From the NCBI GenBank assembly GCA_035048485.1, contig CM068583.1, forward strand, positions 45,385,790 to 45,449,789: a DNA stretch of 64,000 nt, given 5' to 3'. Source of the DNA: Pteria penguin. Its lineage: Eukaryota > Mollusca > Bivalvia > Pterioida > Pteriidae. Position 1 is the stretch's first letter. Every line of letters begins with the position of its first letter. The notes below the pieces were generated by a model. That model was not told the origin of the DNA. It worked only from the letters and a program-made list of their open reading frames with translations, and did not search any database. The position numbers and the translations under genes were made by a program. Of this stretch, positions 13,401 to 24,990 are shown one piece after another.

Positions 13401-16400
13401 GAAACAACAAATATTGCTACAGTTATCAATGTATGATGACATTCATTTCTGAATCTTTATAGACTAAACTACTGGGTATATTTTATAAAGACACTGTTAC
13501 AAATTACATGTTTATTAACCTGTATCTCTTCAATTAAATTAATGTTAAAAAATAAAAATGTCCTGAAACTGTTGTTTATGTGTCTAGATGATAGATGAAT
13601 AAACTTGTAGTTGTGTGTGATTCAATGATTAATGCATTTTGTGCATAATATTAAGACTTCTTTCACTCTTCACTGTGGCTATTGGATTCAATATCAGGTC
13701 TTTAGATAAGGTGCTCTACCCAAATGATTTTATATCCCAGCAAACAATGGCTATTGCTTTGAAGTTATTCTACAATATGCAAGACCATGATTCCTGATTG
13801 GCCTGTTTTGACTCATGTTTTATATACACCATTCTTTTGTTCTCCAGCGCGGCAGAAAATCTACACAAGTTTAGAACAGTAGATTTGGTAGATTACTAAA
13901 ATACAAAACATGAACACCGTGCATATTTGCAATCTTGCATATTAATTGGTGGTCAGGTTAGGAAAATCTTACTTTTATCTGCTTAGCATCTTAGAAACAG
14001 GATATAAGACCTAGCTCCGGTGCCATAAACTGAGAATATACCTAAGTCATAATTTCATATTCTTCCTTTCATCAATGAATTAATAACTGTGATTTGGATT
14101 TTATTTAGTTTTATTCTATTGATAAATGGAATTAAACCATTCTGCATAAGAATTTATTTGAACATTTGATAATGAAATAAATTAAAATGAAATATTTGAC
14201 TTAAGTATATTCTCAGTTTATGGCGCCGGACGCTAGTCTTAGATGGCTTCGGGGAATGGATAATACCGGGTAATTGAATTTTTATAACATTTACTTTTCT
14301 ATTTGCTGACTGTTAAAATACCACAGTTAATGCATCAATGTAAAACCATATGCATAAAGACATAATATTTTAAGAAATACTTTTTGCACATGTCTCTCAT
14401 TAGGTAAGTTTAAGTGAACATACCCCTACATAGTCTATGGTAAGATTGTGGTAGTCCTGGGCACACAGAATCCACTGACATATATAGTATGCAGTAATAT
14501 CTATACTGTGGTACGGATTCCGGGTTCCATTACCGATCCAGCTGGGGAATCCCCATGGCAAACCATACAACAGGATATCAGGATTACGCTACAACACAAA
14601 TAGATACAAATATAGTGATGAAACATCATACGCTACAACACAAATACCGGTATATACAAATATGGTGATGAAACATCATACACTACAACACAAATACAGG
14701 TAGATACAAATATGGTGATGAAACATCATACGTTACAACACAGATAGATACATATATGGTGATGAAACATCATACGCTACAACACAGGTAGATACAAATA
14801 TGGTGATGAAACATCATACGCTACAACACAGGTAGATACAAATATGGTGATGAAATATCATATGCTACAACACAGGTAGATACAAATATGGTGATGAAAC
14901 ATCATATGCTACAACACAGGTAGATACAAATATGGTGATGAAACATCATACGCTACGACACAAATACCGGTAGATACAAATATGGTGATGAAACATCATA
15001 CGCTACAACACAGATAGATACATATATGGTGATGAAACATCATACGCTACAACACAGGTAGATGCAAATATGGTGATGAAACATCATATGCTACAACACA
15101 GGTAGATACAAATATGGTGATGGAACATCATATGTTACAACACAAATACTGGTAGATACAAATATGGTGATGAAACATCATATGCTACAACACAGGTAGA
15201 TACAAATATGGTGATGAAACATCATATGCTACAACACAGGTAGATACAAATATAGTTATGAAACATCATACGCTACAACACAAATACCGGAAGATCCAAA
15301 TATGGTGATGAAACATCATACACTACAACACAGATAGATACATATATGGTGATGAAACATCATATGCTACAACACAGGTAGATACAAATATGGTGATGAA
15401 ACATCATACGCTACAACACAGGTAGATACAAATATGGTGATGAAACATCATACGCTACAACACAAATACCGGTAGATACAAATATGGTGATGAAACATCA
15501 TATGCTACAACACAGGAAGACACAAATATGGTGATGAAACATCATACGCTACAACACAGGAAGATACAAATATGGTGATGAAACATCATACGCTACAACA
15601 CAAATACCAGTAGAAACAAATATGGTGATGAAACATAATATGCTACAACACAGGTAGATACAAATATGGTGATGAAACATCATATGCTACAACACAGGAA
15701 GACACAAATATGGTGATGAAACATCATACGCTACAACACAGGAAGATACAAATATGGTGATGAAACATCATACGCTACAACACAAATACCGGTAGATACA
15801 AATATGGTAATGAAACATCATATGCTACAACACAGGTAGATACAAATATGGTGATGAAACATCATACGCTACAACAGAAATACCTGTAGATACAAATATG
15901 GTGATGAAACATCATATGCTACAACACAGGTAGATATAAATATGGTGATGAAACATCATACGCTACAACACAAATACCGGTAGATACAAATATGGTGATG
16001 AAACATCATATGCTACAACACAGGTAGATACAAATATGGTGATGAAACATCATACGCTACAACACAAATACAGGTAGATACAAATATGGTGATGAAACAT
16101 CATACGCTACAACACAGATAGATACAAATATGGTGATGAAACATCATACGCTACAACACAGGTAGATATAAATATGGTGATGAAACATCATACGCTACAA
16201 CACAAATACCAGTAGATACAAATATGGTGATGAAACATCATACACTACAACACAAGTAGATACAAATATGGTGATGAAATATTATACATTACAACACAAG
16301 TAGATACAAATATGGTGATGAAATATCATACATTACAACACAAGTAGATACAAATATGGTGATGAAATATCATATGCTACAACACAGGTAGATGCAAATA

Positions 16401-19400
16401 TGGTGATGAAATATCATATGCTACAACACAAATAGAAACAAATATGGTGATGAAATATCATATGCTACAACACAAGTAGATACAAATATAGTGATGAAAC
16501 ATCATACGCTACAACACAAATACCGGAGGATACAAATATGGTGATGAAACATCATACGCTACAACACAGATAGATACATATATGGTGATGAAACATCATA
16601 TGCTACAACACTGGTAGAGACAAATATGGTGATGAAACATCATATGCTACAACACAGGTAGATACAAATATGGTGAGGAAACATCATACGCTACAACACA
16701 AATACCGGTAGATACAAATATGGTGATGAAACATCAAATGCTACAGCACAGGTAGATACAAATATGGTGATAAAACATCATATGCTACAACACAGGTAGA
16801 AACAAATATGGTGATGAAACATCATATGCTACAACACAGGTAGATACAAATATGGTGATGAAACATCATATGCTACAACACAGGAAGACACAAATATGGT
16901 GATAAAACATCATACGCTACAACACAGGAAGATACAAATATGGTGATGAAACATCATACGCTACAACACAAATACCGGTAGATACAAATACGGTGATGAA
17001 ACATCATATGCTACAACACAGGTAGATACAAATACGGTGATGAAACATCATACGCTACAACAGAATTACCTGTAGATACAAATATGGTGATTAAACATCA
17101 TATGCTACAACACAGGTAGATACAAATATGGTGATGAAACATCATATGCTACAACACAAATACCAGTAGATACAAATATGGTGATGAAACATCATATGCT
17201 ACAACACAGGTAGATACAAATATGGTGATGAAACATCATACGCTACAACAGAAATACCTGTAGATACAAATATGGTGATGAAACATCATATGCTACAACA
17301 CAGGTAGATACAAATATGGTGATGAAACATCATACGCTACAACACAAATACCAGTAGAAACAAATATGGTGATGAAACATAATATGCTACAACACAGGTA
17401 GATACAAATATGGTGATGAAACATCATATGCTACAACACAGGAAGACACAAATATGGTGATGAAACATCATACGCTACAACACAGGAAGATACAAATATG
17501 GTGATGAAACATCATACGCTACAACACAAATACCGGTAGATACAAATATGGTAATGAAACATCATATGCTACAACACAGGTAGATACAAATATGGTGATG
17601 AAACATCATACGCTACAACAGAAATACCTGTAGATACAAATATGGTGATGAAACATCATATGCTACAACACAGGTAGATATAAATATGGTGATGAAACAT
17701 CATACGCTACAACACAAATACCGGTAGATACAAATATGGTGATGAAACATCATATGCTACAACACAGGTAGATACAAATATGGTGATGAAACATCATACG
17801 CTACAACACAAATACAGGTAGATACAAATATGGTGATGAAACATCATACGCTACAACACAGATAGATACAAATATGGTGATGAAACATCATACGCTACAA
17901 CACAGGTAGATATAAATATGGTGATGAAACATCATACGCTACAACACAAATACCAGTAGATACAAATATGGTGATGAAACATCATACACTACAACACAAG
18001 TAGATACAAATATGGTGATGAAATATTATACATTACAACACAAGTAGATACAAATATGGTGATGAAATATCATACATTACAACACAAGTAGATACAAATA
18101 TGGTGATGAAATATCATATGCTACAACACAGGTAGATGCAAATATGGTGATGAAATATCATATGCTACAACACAAATAGAAACAAATATGGTGATGAAAT
18201 ATCATATGCTACAACACAAGTAGATACAAATATAGTGATGAAACATCATACGCTACAACACAAATACCGGAGGATACAAATATGGTGATGAAACATCATA
18301 CGCTACAACACAGATAGATACATATATGGTGATGAAACATCATATGCTACAACACTGGTAGAGACAAATATGGTGATGAAACATCATATGCTACAACACA
18401 GGTAGATACAAATATGGTGAGGAAACATCATACGCTACAACACAAATACCGGTAGATACAAATATGGTGATGAAACATCAAATGCTACAACACAGGTAGA
18501 TACAAATATGGTGATAAAACATCATATGCTACAACACAGGTAGAAACAAATATGGTGATGAAACATCATATGCTACAACACAGGTAGATACAAATATGGT
18601 GATGAAACATCATATGCTACAACACAGGAAGACACAAATATGGTGATAAAACATCATACGCTACAACACAGGAAGATACAAATATGGTGATGAAACATCA
18701 TACGCTACAACACAAATACCGGTAGATACAAATACGGTGATGAAACATCATATGCTACAACACAGGTAGATACAAATACGGTGATGAAACATCATACGCT
18801 ACAACAGAATTACCTGTAGATACAAATATGGTGATTAAAAATCATATGCTACAACACAGGTAGATACAAATATGGTGATGAAACATCATATGCTACAACA
18901 CAAATACCAGTAGATACAAATATGGTGATGAAACATCATATGCTACAACACAGGTAGATACAAATATGGTGATGAAACATCATACGCTACAACAGAAATA
19001 CCTGTAGATACAAATATGGTGATGAAACATCATATGCTACAACACAGGTAGATACAAATATGGTGATGAAACATCATACGCTACAACACAAATACCGGTA
19101 GATACAAATATGGTGATGAAACATCATATGCTACAACACTGATAGATACAAATATGGTGATGAAACATCATACGCTACAACACAGGTAGATATAAATATG
19201 GTGATGAAACATCACATGCTACAACACAAATACCAGTAGATACAAATATGGTGATGAAACATCATACACTACAACACAAGTAGATACAAATATGGTGATG
19301 AAATATTATACATTACAACACAAGTAGATACAAATATGGTGATGAAATATCATACATTACAACACAAGTAGATACAAATATGGTGATGAAATATCATATG

Positions 19401-22400
19401 CTACAACACAGGTAGATACAAATATGGTGATGAAACATCATACACTACAACACAAGTAAATACAAATATGGTGATGAAATATCATTAACATACACAAATA
19501 ATCATATAAATAGTACTATATATTACAAGACTAGGAATCAAAATTGTTCAAAGATACATGTAACTAACTTATAAAAGCTCTTCACCACTCTATTTGTTAT
19601 TTTAATCTAAAGTATCTTAAGAAATGTGTAGTATGAAATATCAAGACAGTTTCATTTTCTCTTATATAACAATTTCCTGTAAGTTAGTTGAAACCAATAC
19701 ACATATGAAACATAAATAGTGGACGATTCATAATTAATGTAAATAATATAATATCATGACTCAATTTGGGATAACATCAATATATGTTAATATGTTTCTT
19801 GTACCCCTGATATCTTAGTACAAAGTATTCACCTTTTATTTATAGAATTTCAATCTAGAATTTGATGTACCAGTAACTGAAACACTTGAATTGGATTAAT
19901 CTAATATTTTTCAGATTTTCAATATGAAATAAAATTTAGTAGCTCCAGAAATCTCACAATCTGTTCACCTTCTTTGCCTCTTTCATTAGCCACCATTCAT
20001 ATCCTCGATTGCAGTTAAAATCATAACTATTATGCATATGAGATGACTCTGTTCCATCTACAAGTAGAAAGATTAATTGAAAAGTAGGTCAAATCTGAAG
20101 TACATTCTATAGTACTGGTAAGAGATAAGTGGACTGTACCTATAACTGTCAGTTGTACATGTACCGAGATGAAAATATCAAACAATTATATATGACAAAA
20201 ATAGTCCTCAGTTCAAGTATATAACGATATGTAGGTGTGGATGTTTAGAGTTGTATATTACAGCGTACAACATTACTACAGTAGGATTAAACATGTAAAA
20301 CTTTAAAAATTAAAGTGTTAAGTTTTAATCCTGATGTCTTAATTCAAGGCTTATGATACGATTTTGAAAATATACCAAAGTACACTCTGGAATAGAGCAA
20401 ACAAAGTAGGAATGATAAGAATCTTTTCATCTTAAAGAGAGCAAACACTTTTTAACTCAGTGTTCAAAATGATATTTATTTCAGGATTTTGACCTCTTTA
20501 TTCATGGGCGAAATATCATTTCATTTTGTTACATTGAAATTCAAACACAAAAAGAAGAAATAATTATACAAAACAAAACACAGAATGCTATTAAATGTAC
20601 TGTTATGGAAAAATAATGTAATTTTCATAATTGTTTCATTGATTTACAAATATTCTACTTTAAATATATACTATACCAGTGCTTTGTGCATCACCACCAA
20701 TTTCTACTTTAAGTATATGAAGTGAAGCTGCAAAATTTGGCTGAAGCATATAAAATAAATCAAAATCAATAATGAACAAAATGTGTTCATGAAACACTAT
20801 GGCCTCTGGGTACAAAAGATAAGGACAATTTTTAATATATGTCAAATGTGGAGTTCAAGGTCTCAGAGTCATTAATTATGGTATCAACCGAAAGGTTATT
20901 TGATTGATTGGTGTTTTACATTGCTTTCAACAATTTTTCATTTATATCGTGACATGAATGCAGGAGGTAACCAACCTTTCAAACATACCCCGGTAGTGGT
21001 TCAACCTGGGAATCAAACCCGGATTTTATTAAATGTGTTTGCTTGAAGGTCAAGGTCAGAAAAAACACTGTACCGATGGAAAGGTCATGCCACAGGGAAA
21101 ACAGCACTGGTTGGTATTGTTGAAAAGTTATGTCCAATGTCCAGTGTTAAACACACAGACAGGACAGAAACAATTTATCAATTCCTGGGGCATAAAAACA
21201 ATTCTTAGAAACTGATCTGGGGGTTGTGAAATCAAATTTTATGTTATATATATTACAAATTCAACTGATTTTAGAATAATAAATACATGTACTATTCTCA
21301 ATAGAGTACTTTATACAAGCAGAAATTGTACCATCTTCTTTACAAAGATAAATAAAATAAATGTGAATAATGCCTTAAAAATGATATCATAGTGATAATA
21401 AATTAAAATTTTCAAGGTAGCTCATATATTGTGTATTTAACTTTCTGCACTGAATCTGTCATCTTAAGTACTGGTAGCTCCAGGCACCTGGTTACCTTGA
21501 CAATTAATCTCAGGATGTAATTGTACAGGTGAAATAATCCTGGTTTGACTCCAAACCAGCAAACACTTTACAAATACTATATTCAGTAAGTTATTATACA
21601 TGTAGGTATATCAGTCTTACCTTAAACAAGTAGTCTAGTATTTCATTTCTCTGTTGATCTGGATAATTCACCAATAATCTTGATGTAGCCTATAACATAT
21701 CACATTGACTTACAACAGATTTTTTTTACAATCTTAAATGAATTAAGGGGCATAATATCCTACAAAATGCATGTTACATTGAGAATGCTTAGATTATGTA
21801 ATAAGACACAAATCTGAAAGGCAAAACTTCATTTGTCCGACATTGTCCCTTACATCATGTTAAATTTGAAAAAAATAATCTGTTGTAAAACAACAGTCAC
21901 ATACGGTACAGTTAAAAAGAAATCTTTTTTGTACCATGCAGTCTTAAATGAAATTTCTACCAGTGCTACTGATACATGTACTTGTAAGTTCAGCATAAGA
22001 AAGCTATCGATCACTGCATGCCGTAGCTCTTGGGAAGGGAGGATGAAAATACTCAGTAACCATGGCTACCAATGATGAATAAAAAAGCAGTAAAATCATA
22101 CCCTACTGAAAGTATCATGTTAGTGTTTCTCTCCATCTGTGATATTTTAACCCATTAAAATCAAATCAAAATACATAAAAACATAGAATATTGTTTTCTG
22201 TCTCTCAAGTCATATAAAAGTTCTCAAACTTGGATAACCATTCAGTTGAGATGGAAGAGGAATGAATAATAACACGTACATAGTAACTTATAAATGAAAT
22301 CTGTCATGTTATAGATATGGGTATAGTACATGAAGAGTGTCAACAAATTCCTAACAAAGATGCTACAGGGGCCAATCTTACTGGCAATGTTCAGTCTTAT

Positions 22401-23652
22401 AGTTATATGTACAGACATTACATTATGAGTCTAAAGGCTATTCATTCAAACATACAAAATTCACACAAATGAAGTAACCAATATTAATAGTACTTCTAAT
22501 GTTCTAAATCACAAATCTATATTTAACAATTAAGCAAGCATTGTAATACTTCCTGATAATTCATATAAATACTATATGTACATGTATGGTATACTCGAGG
22601 TAATATCATTCTATACACAATATATATTTAGATTGACAATTACACTTGTTCACACCACTTCCTGTCAATGAAGTTTTAATACATGTACTTTCTAGACTCT
22701 GATAAATCTATTGGTTGGGTTTTTTTTTAATTCTCTATGTTTATTGATTGATCTGTTTTCTGGAATAATTTGAGAGGTTGCCCCCAACCTGTTGAACATA
22801 AAAGAGCCTACAGAAACCCTCACACACAAGTAGATAACCGATTTGAATAACGTGCGAGAGAGCAAGACTTTGAAGCAATGTGCTTCAAAGGGGTGAGTTT
22901 CTTAGTGGTATACACTTCAAAGGGGTGTATACCATACATGTACATATAGTATTTATATGAATTATCAGGAAGTATTACAATGCTTTCTTTTTTCTTAGGG
23001 GTGAGTTGAAACACCGAAACGGCACTCAAACACTGGAACGGTAGGGTAAACAAAGAAACAGCACCAGAACAGCACTAATAACCTCATTATAATGACTTAA
23101 AAGTCAATTTCAATTTTATACAGACTTAATGACTTTAATGACGTTAAAAATGCTGAAAAAAAATCAACATCAACTTTTATACTAGGCTTGACTTTTTTCC
23201 GAATTTCCTCTGTTTTATGTATCATTTAATCGTTTGGGTTATTCTGGATTACGATCAGTTCAGGATTCTGGCACTCTTTATCGCTATTCAGATTTATTTT
23301 GATATCGTTTTGTTTACTGACTACATATCACAAGGATGCATACATCAATCATGCAAGTTCACTGGAATGGAACACATCGGTGTTTACCCTGCCGTTCCGG
23401 TGTTTGGGTGCCGTTTCGGTGTTTCGATTCACCGTTTTATTTGTTAAAACCTTGAAGAATTCTACTTCAGTATTTTTTACCATCACAAAAATGATTAGGT
23501 CATAATTAACTTACTCCACCACCACTTAATCCTCCAATTCCGTCAAATCTTCGTCCCAATCCTGTGGAATCATCAATAACATAAAAGTCAGCTGAATAAG
23601 ACGTTTTAATACTTGAAAGAAGGTAAATAATCAAACCTAATTGATAGATCAT
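1455..23652 (-). CDS. GALC: Galactocerebrosidase (GH59), complete, 18 coding exons
   Basis: Lysosomal hydrolase that removes galactose from galactosylceramide and related lipids. Coding exons in transcript order: 23652-23515, 21689-21621, 20740-20677, 20057-19969, 14588-14424, 13392-13354, 13001-12874, 10936-10819, 9743-9706, 9218-9094, 8518-8379, 8104-8015, 7667-7578, 6734-6593, 4449-4272, 3506-3337, 2523-2447, 1703-1455. All are bounded by AG/GT and all phases agree, giving 2,109 nt and 702 residues, close to vertebrate GALC length. Residues 1 to about 21 form a signal peptide (hydrophobic GLIIYLL). Family blocks follow: [53 protein letters not shown], the acid/base block [13 protein letters not shown] (Glu179) and the nucleophile block [10 protein letters not shown] (Glu254). 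The beta-sandwich ([20 protein letters not shown]) and the C-terminal lectin-like domain ([15 protein letters not shown]) are present. No frameshift or stop was found. The human gene has 17 exons, so one split differs. Identity is very sure; UTR limits are unknown. Confidence 0.97.
2622..3150. repeat. Dispersed repeat in GALC intron 16, with poly-C/poly-A tract
   Basis: A C-rich then A-rich homopolymer tract (about 2622-2660) precedes sequence with TGTTTGTAAACACTATGCCC and, after another A-tract at 2840, GGTCAAGGTCACAGGGTCAT with GGTTCAAAAG. Related words recur in intron 2 (20790-21080). I recognise these as parts of a repeat frequent in bivalve DNA, from memory only; class unknown. Confidence 0.45.
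4735..5620. repeat. Degenerate dispersed repeat in GALC intron 14
   Basis: It begins with ATCAAACTTTGATATCTTAA and GTCCAGATATCGGTAGGTTG and ends near GTCGAGATATCCGGGC and ATATTAAAGTTTACCTG. A second diverged stretch with the same opening words (GTCAAACTTCAATATCTTGA) lies in intron 7 at 11375. Recurring CGAGATAT-type words suggest an old transposable element; no coding capacity is visible. Confidence 0.4.
6021..6592. other. Intron 14 remainder, nothing recognised
   Basis: Intronic AT-rich DNA between the dispersed repeat and exon 14. The plus-strand 83-codon ORF at 6021-6272 has no family resemblance, no splice support and lies inside the GALC intron, so I do not call it a gene. Confidence 0.5.
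6822..6849. repeat. Perfect 28-bp palindrome in GALC intron 13
   Basis: The stretch reads CTATGTCATAAATT followed by its exact reverse complement, with no spacer. It lies inside intron 13, and a further TGATGTCATAGC follows. It may be the remnant of a small inverted-repeat element. Confidence 0.85.
9230..9690. repeat. Dispersed repeat filling GALC intron 9
   Basis: It contains AAAGGCCCATGGCCCTTAG and three related segments about 150 bp apart: CTAAAGACTAGACCTCTGTCC near 9336, CAGACTAATCCTCTGTACAGG near 9512 and CCTAAGGGCTACACCTGTATAC near 9643. It fills almost all of the intron between exons 10 and 9. No ORF; element class not recognised. Confidence 0.4.
11491..11666 (-). mobile_element. tRNA-derived SINE, copy 1
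   Basis: Read on the minus strand, it starts GGGGCAGGCTTGGTGTAGTG, an A-box-like tRNA head, then has a B-box-like GGTTCAATTCC. A body with a GACGTAAAATACC word and a (CCAA/TCAA)n tail follow. Flanking CATAAATTGA and CATTAATTGA may be a 10-bp target duplication with one mismatch. It sits in GALC intron 7 in the gene's own orientation. Confidence 0.85.
11709..11866 (-). mobile_element. tRNA-derived SINE, copy 2, perfect target duplication
   Basis: Same family as the copy 43 bp away: minus-strand head AGGCTTGGTGTAGTGGTTAA, B-box-like GGTTCGATTCC, and a tail of CCAA/TCAA repeats. It is flanked by a perfect 14-bp direct repeat, TATAATCATATAAG, at 11695-11708 and 11867-11880. This shows insertion by target-primed reverse transcription and a fairly recent date. 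Confidence 0.93.
14006..14240. mobile_element. MITE with 37-bp terminal inverted repeats
   Basis: The left end AGCTCCGGTGCCATAAACTG continues AGAATATACCTAAGTCA. The right end, read on the minus strand, is AGCGTCCGGCGCCATAAACT continuing GAGAATATACTTAAGTCA. The pairing is nearly perfect over 37 bp, with looser pairing outside (AAGACCTAGC with AAGACTAGC). The roughly 150-bp core is AT-rich and non-coding. It lies in GALC intron 5. Confidence 0.88.
14585..19490. repeat. 4.9-kb minisatellite (44/50-bp units) filling GALC intron 4
   Basis: Roughly 105 units of the pattern CGCTACAACACAGGTAGATA followed by CAAATATGGTGATGAAACATCATA. Units of 44 bp alternate with 50-bp units that carry an extra AATACC. 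The array occupies most of the 5.4-kb intron between exons 5 and 4. Its first unit overlaps the exon 5 boundary: the splice acceptor of exon 5, on the minus strand TGTGTTGTAG then CGTA, is itself the unit's start. A copy of that acceptor-like sequence is therefore present in almost every unit. A 1,744-bp higher-order duplication is nested inside. Unit count is an estimate from length over mean unit size. Confidence 0.97.
15590..19085. repeat. 1,744-bp higher-order tandem duplication inside the minisatellite
   Basis: Rare unit variants recur at a constant offset. ATACCAGTAGAAAC occurs near 15604 and 17348, ATTATACATT at 16281 and 18025, and CTGGTAGAGA at 16611 and 18355, each 1,744 bp apart. 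Comparison of the two blocks shows few differences (for example GATTAAACATC at 17092 against GATTAAAAATC). A block of about 1.74 kb was thus copied in tandem recently. Confidence 0.92.
19491..19968. other. Unique remainder of GALC intron 4
   Basis: Non-repetitive AT-rich sequence between the minisatellite and the exon 4 donor. It should hold the 5' part of the intron. No gene or element was seen. Confidence 0.5.
20898..21030 (-). mobile_element. Truncated tRNA-derived SINE in GALC intron 2
   Basis: It retains the tail (GATTGATTGG), the conserved body words TGTTTTACATTGCTTTCAAC and GCAGGAGGTAACCAACC, and part of the B-box region (AATCAAACCC). The tRNA-like 5' end is missing. It lies within a more diverged repeat (20760-21210) that has GGTCAAGGTCA words. 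Confidence 0.75.
22536..22985. repeat. Perfect 59-bp inverted repeat, 332-bp loop
   Basis: The left arm 22536-22594 (AAGCATTGTAATACTTCCTG through CATGTATGGTATAC) is the exact reverse complement of the right arm 22927-22985. The perfect match implies a recent event. It lies in GALC intron 1 and would form a hairpin in the pre-mRNA. Confidence 0.95.
22998..23435. repeat. Second inverted repeat in GALC intron 1 (about 50-bp arms)
   Basis: Left arm about 22998-23052 (GAAACACCGAAACGGCACTC) pairs with right arm about 23381-23435, whose reverse complement reads GAAACACCGAAACGGCACCC. Several mismatches make it older than the adjacent 59-bp repeat. The roughly 330-bp loop has no ORF of note. It could be a foldback element or rearranged MITE. 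Confidence 0.85.
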
Positions 23653-23935
23653 CTTCAAGGCGTCTTTCACGTGATAAAACCGGATATATCCTATATGTAA
23701 AAAAATTGAAACCCAAAATGGCTTTAAGTCCGAAAACGGAAAAAATCAATTCAGGAAATAGAGACACTCCGTTCCTCTTATTTACTTGCTGTTCGGGTCG
23801 AGCTTCTCAGCAAGGTTTATAGGACTAGAGTATGTAATGTATGACAAGTATAATTAAACTCAATTTTCGAACAACTTTCATAGGAGAAATAATTTTCAAC
23901 ATGTCAGTAGCGTAGTTATTTCCGCGCCACTCACT

Positions 23936-24322
23936 TTGTAGAACCGAAAAATCTGGATTTTCACTTATTTATCTTTAAAATTGTTTTACAAAATTAATAT
24001 CAATCGACAGAAGAAGCATTCGTATTTTATAGGTAAAAATCATTTTAGATAGGGCGTTTTCTATGTTAATTTTGACGTTTTGACGTCGCCGATGTTTAAC
24101 GGCTATGGAAAACTTGGCGACGTCACGTCAAAATTTAACATGGAAATCGTCCTATCTAAGATTGATTTTTTTCTATAAAATATGAACGCTTCTTCATACA
24201 AACATATAGCATACACCAAAAGTTACGACTAACAAGATCTATCGAATGGTTTTGCCTTTTTGAAATTATTCTGAAGATGAATAACTGAAAATACAGACTT
24301 TCCAGTTTCCAGAGTGAGTGGC
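23936..24322. mobile_element. 387-bp palindromic (foldback/MITE) element upstream of GALC
   Basis: Ends are GCCACTCACT and AGTGAGTGGC. The central part pairs strongly: GAAGCATTCGTATTTTATAG and TAGATAGGGCG...GACGTCGCC on the left against GGCGACGTC...CGTCCTATCTAAG and TATAAAATATGAACGCTTC on the right. The right arm has about 60 extra bases. It starts 284 bp upstream of the GALC start codon, so it may lie in or beside the promoter. No transposase. Confidence 0.85.
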
Positions 24323-24356
24323 TAACAATAATGTGTTCAAATGTCTCTCTGCTTCA

Positions 24357-24570
24357 GTGGCGTAGCTAGGCTAAAATAATGTGTATGCTTTTAATTTGCA
24401 CGAGCCTGTCTAGAGGGATCAGGAGGCATTCCCCAGAAAATTTTTGAAATTCAGAGAGCACCAAAAGACACTTCCTGGCTTATAGACCTTAAAATATAAG
24501 ATCAAAATGGTCCCTTTAATTATGCTTTATTCTGTAAAAATATGACCATTTTGTCCTCAACATTATCAGT
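24357..24570 (+). repeat. Dispersed DNA-element end with GTGGCGTAGCTAGG
   Basis: It begins CAGTGGCGTAGCTAGGCTAA and contains GGCATTCCCCAGAAAATTTTTG. A second copy, GACAGTGGCGTATCGTGG with CTCCCCCAGGAAAATTTTTG, lies at 25755-25930, flanking the LINE fragment in the same orientation. The class is not recognised, but the start resembles common transposon ends. Confidence 0.5.
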
Positions 24571-24990
24571 AATTATCAGGGTTGGGTGTTAAACCTTTTC
24601 ACAAGGACACTTTGATGACAAATCACTTAAATTCGACAGTACCAATCCTTTGTTGAATGAATGTATGTTGAAGTCTTTGTCACACAGCTGAGTTCAAAAT
24701 TATCGTGACCCTGAGTCATGAAGCAATATTATTATCATAAATTCTGTTTTATAGCGAAATCAACACTAGAAAGGATGTTAGAATGAGGTGAAAGTATCTC
24801 TTAATATCTGCTGTAATTTTGAGAAAGATGAGAACTGGTACATGAATGTGAAATGATAGTGTAACTTAAACAACAAATGGCACTCTTTCTCATTCACAAT
24901 CACAATATCTATTAAGATTTTCGAGAGAAAGGCATGGTACCCAGTTACTGATGTTGGTAGTTAAACTATCCTGAAATAATTACTGCATGG
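24570..24990. other. Intergenic, nothing recognised
   Basis: AT-rich sequence between a dispersed repeat and a LINE remnant. No ORF, tandem repeat or inverted repeat of note was seen. Confidence 0.5.

Noticed and set aside
14585..19490. CRISPR-like array.
   Set aside because: Units are contiguous variants of one sequence without unique spacers, in an animal intron.
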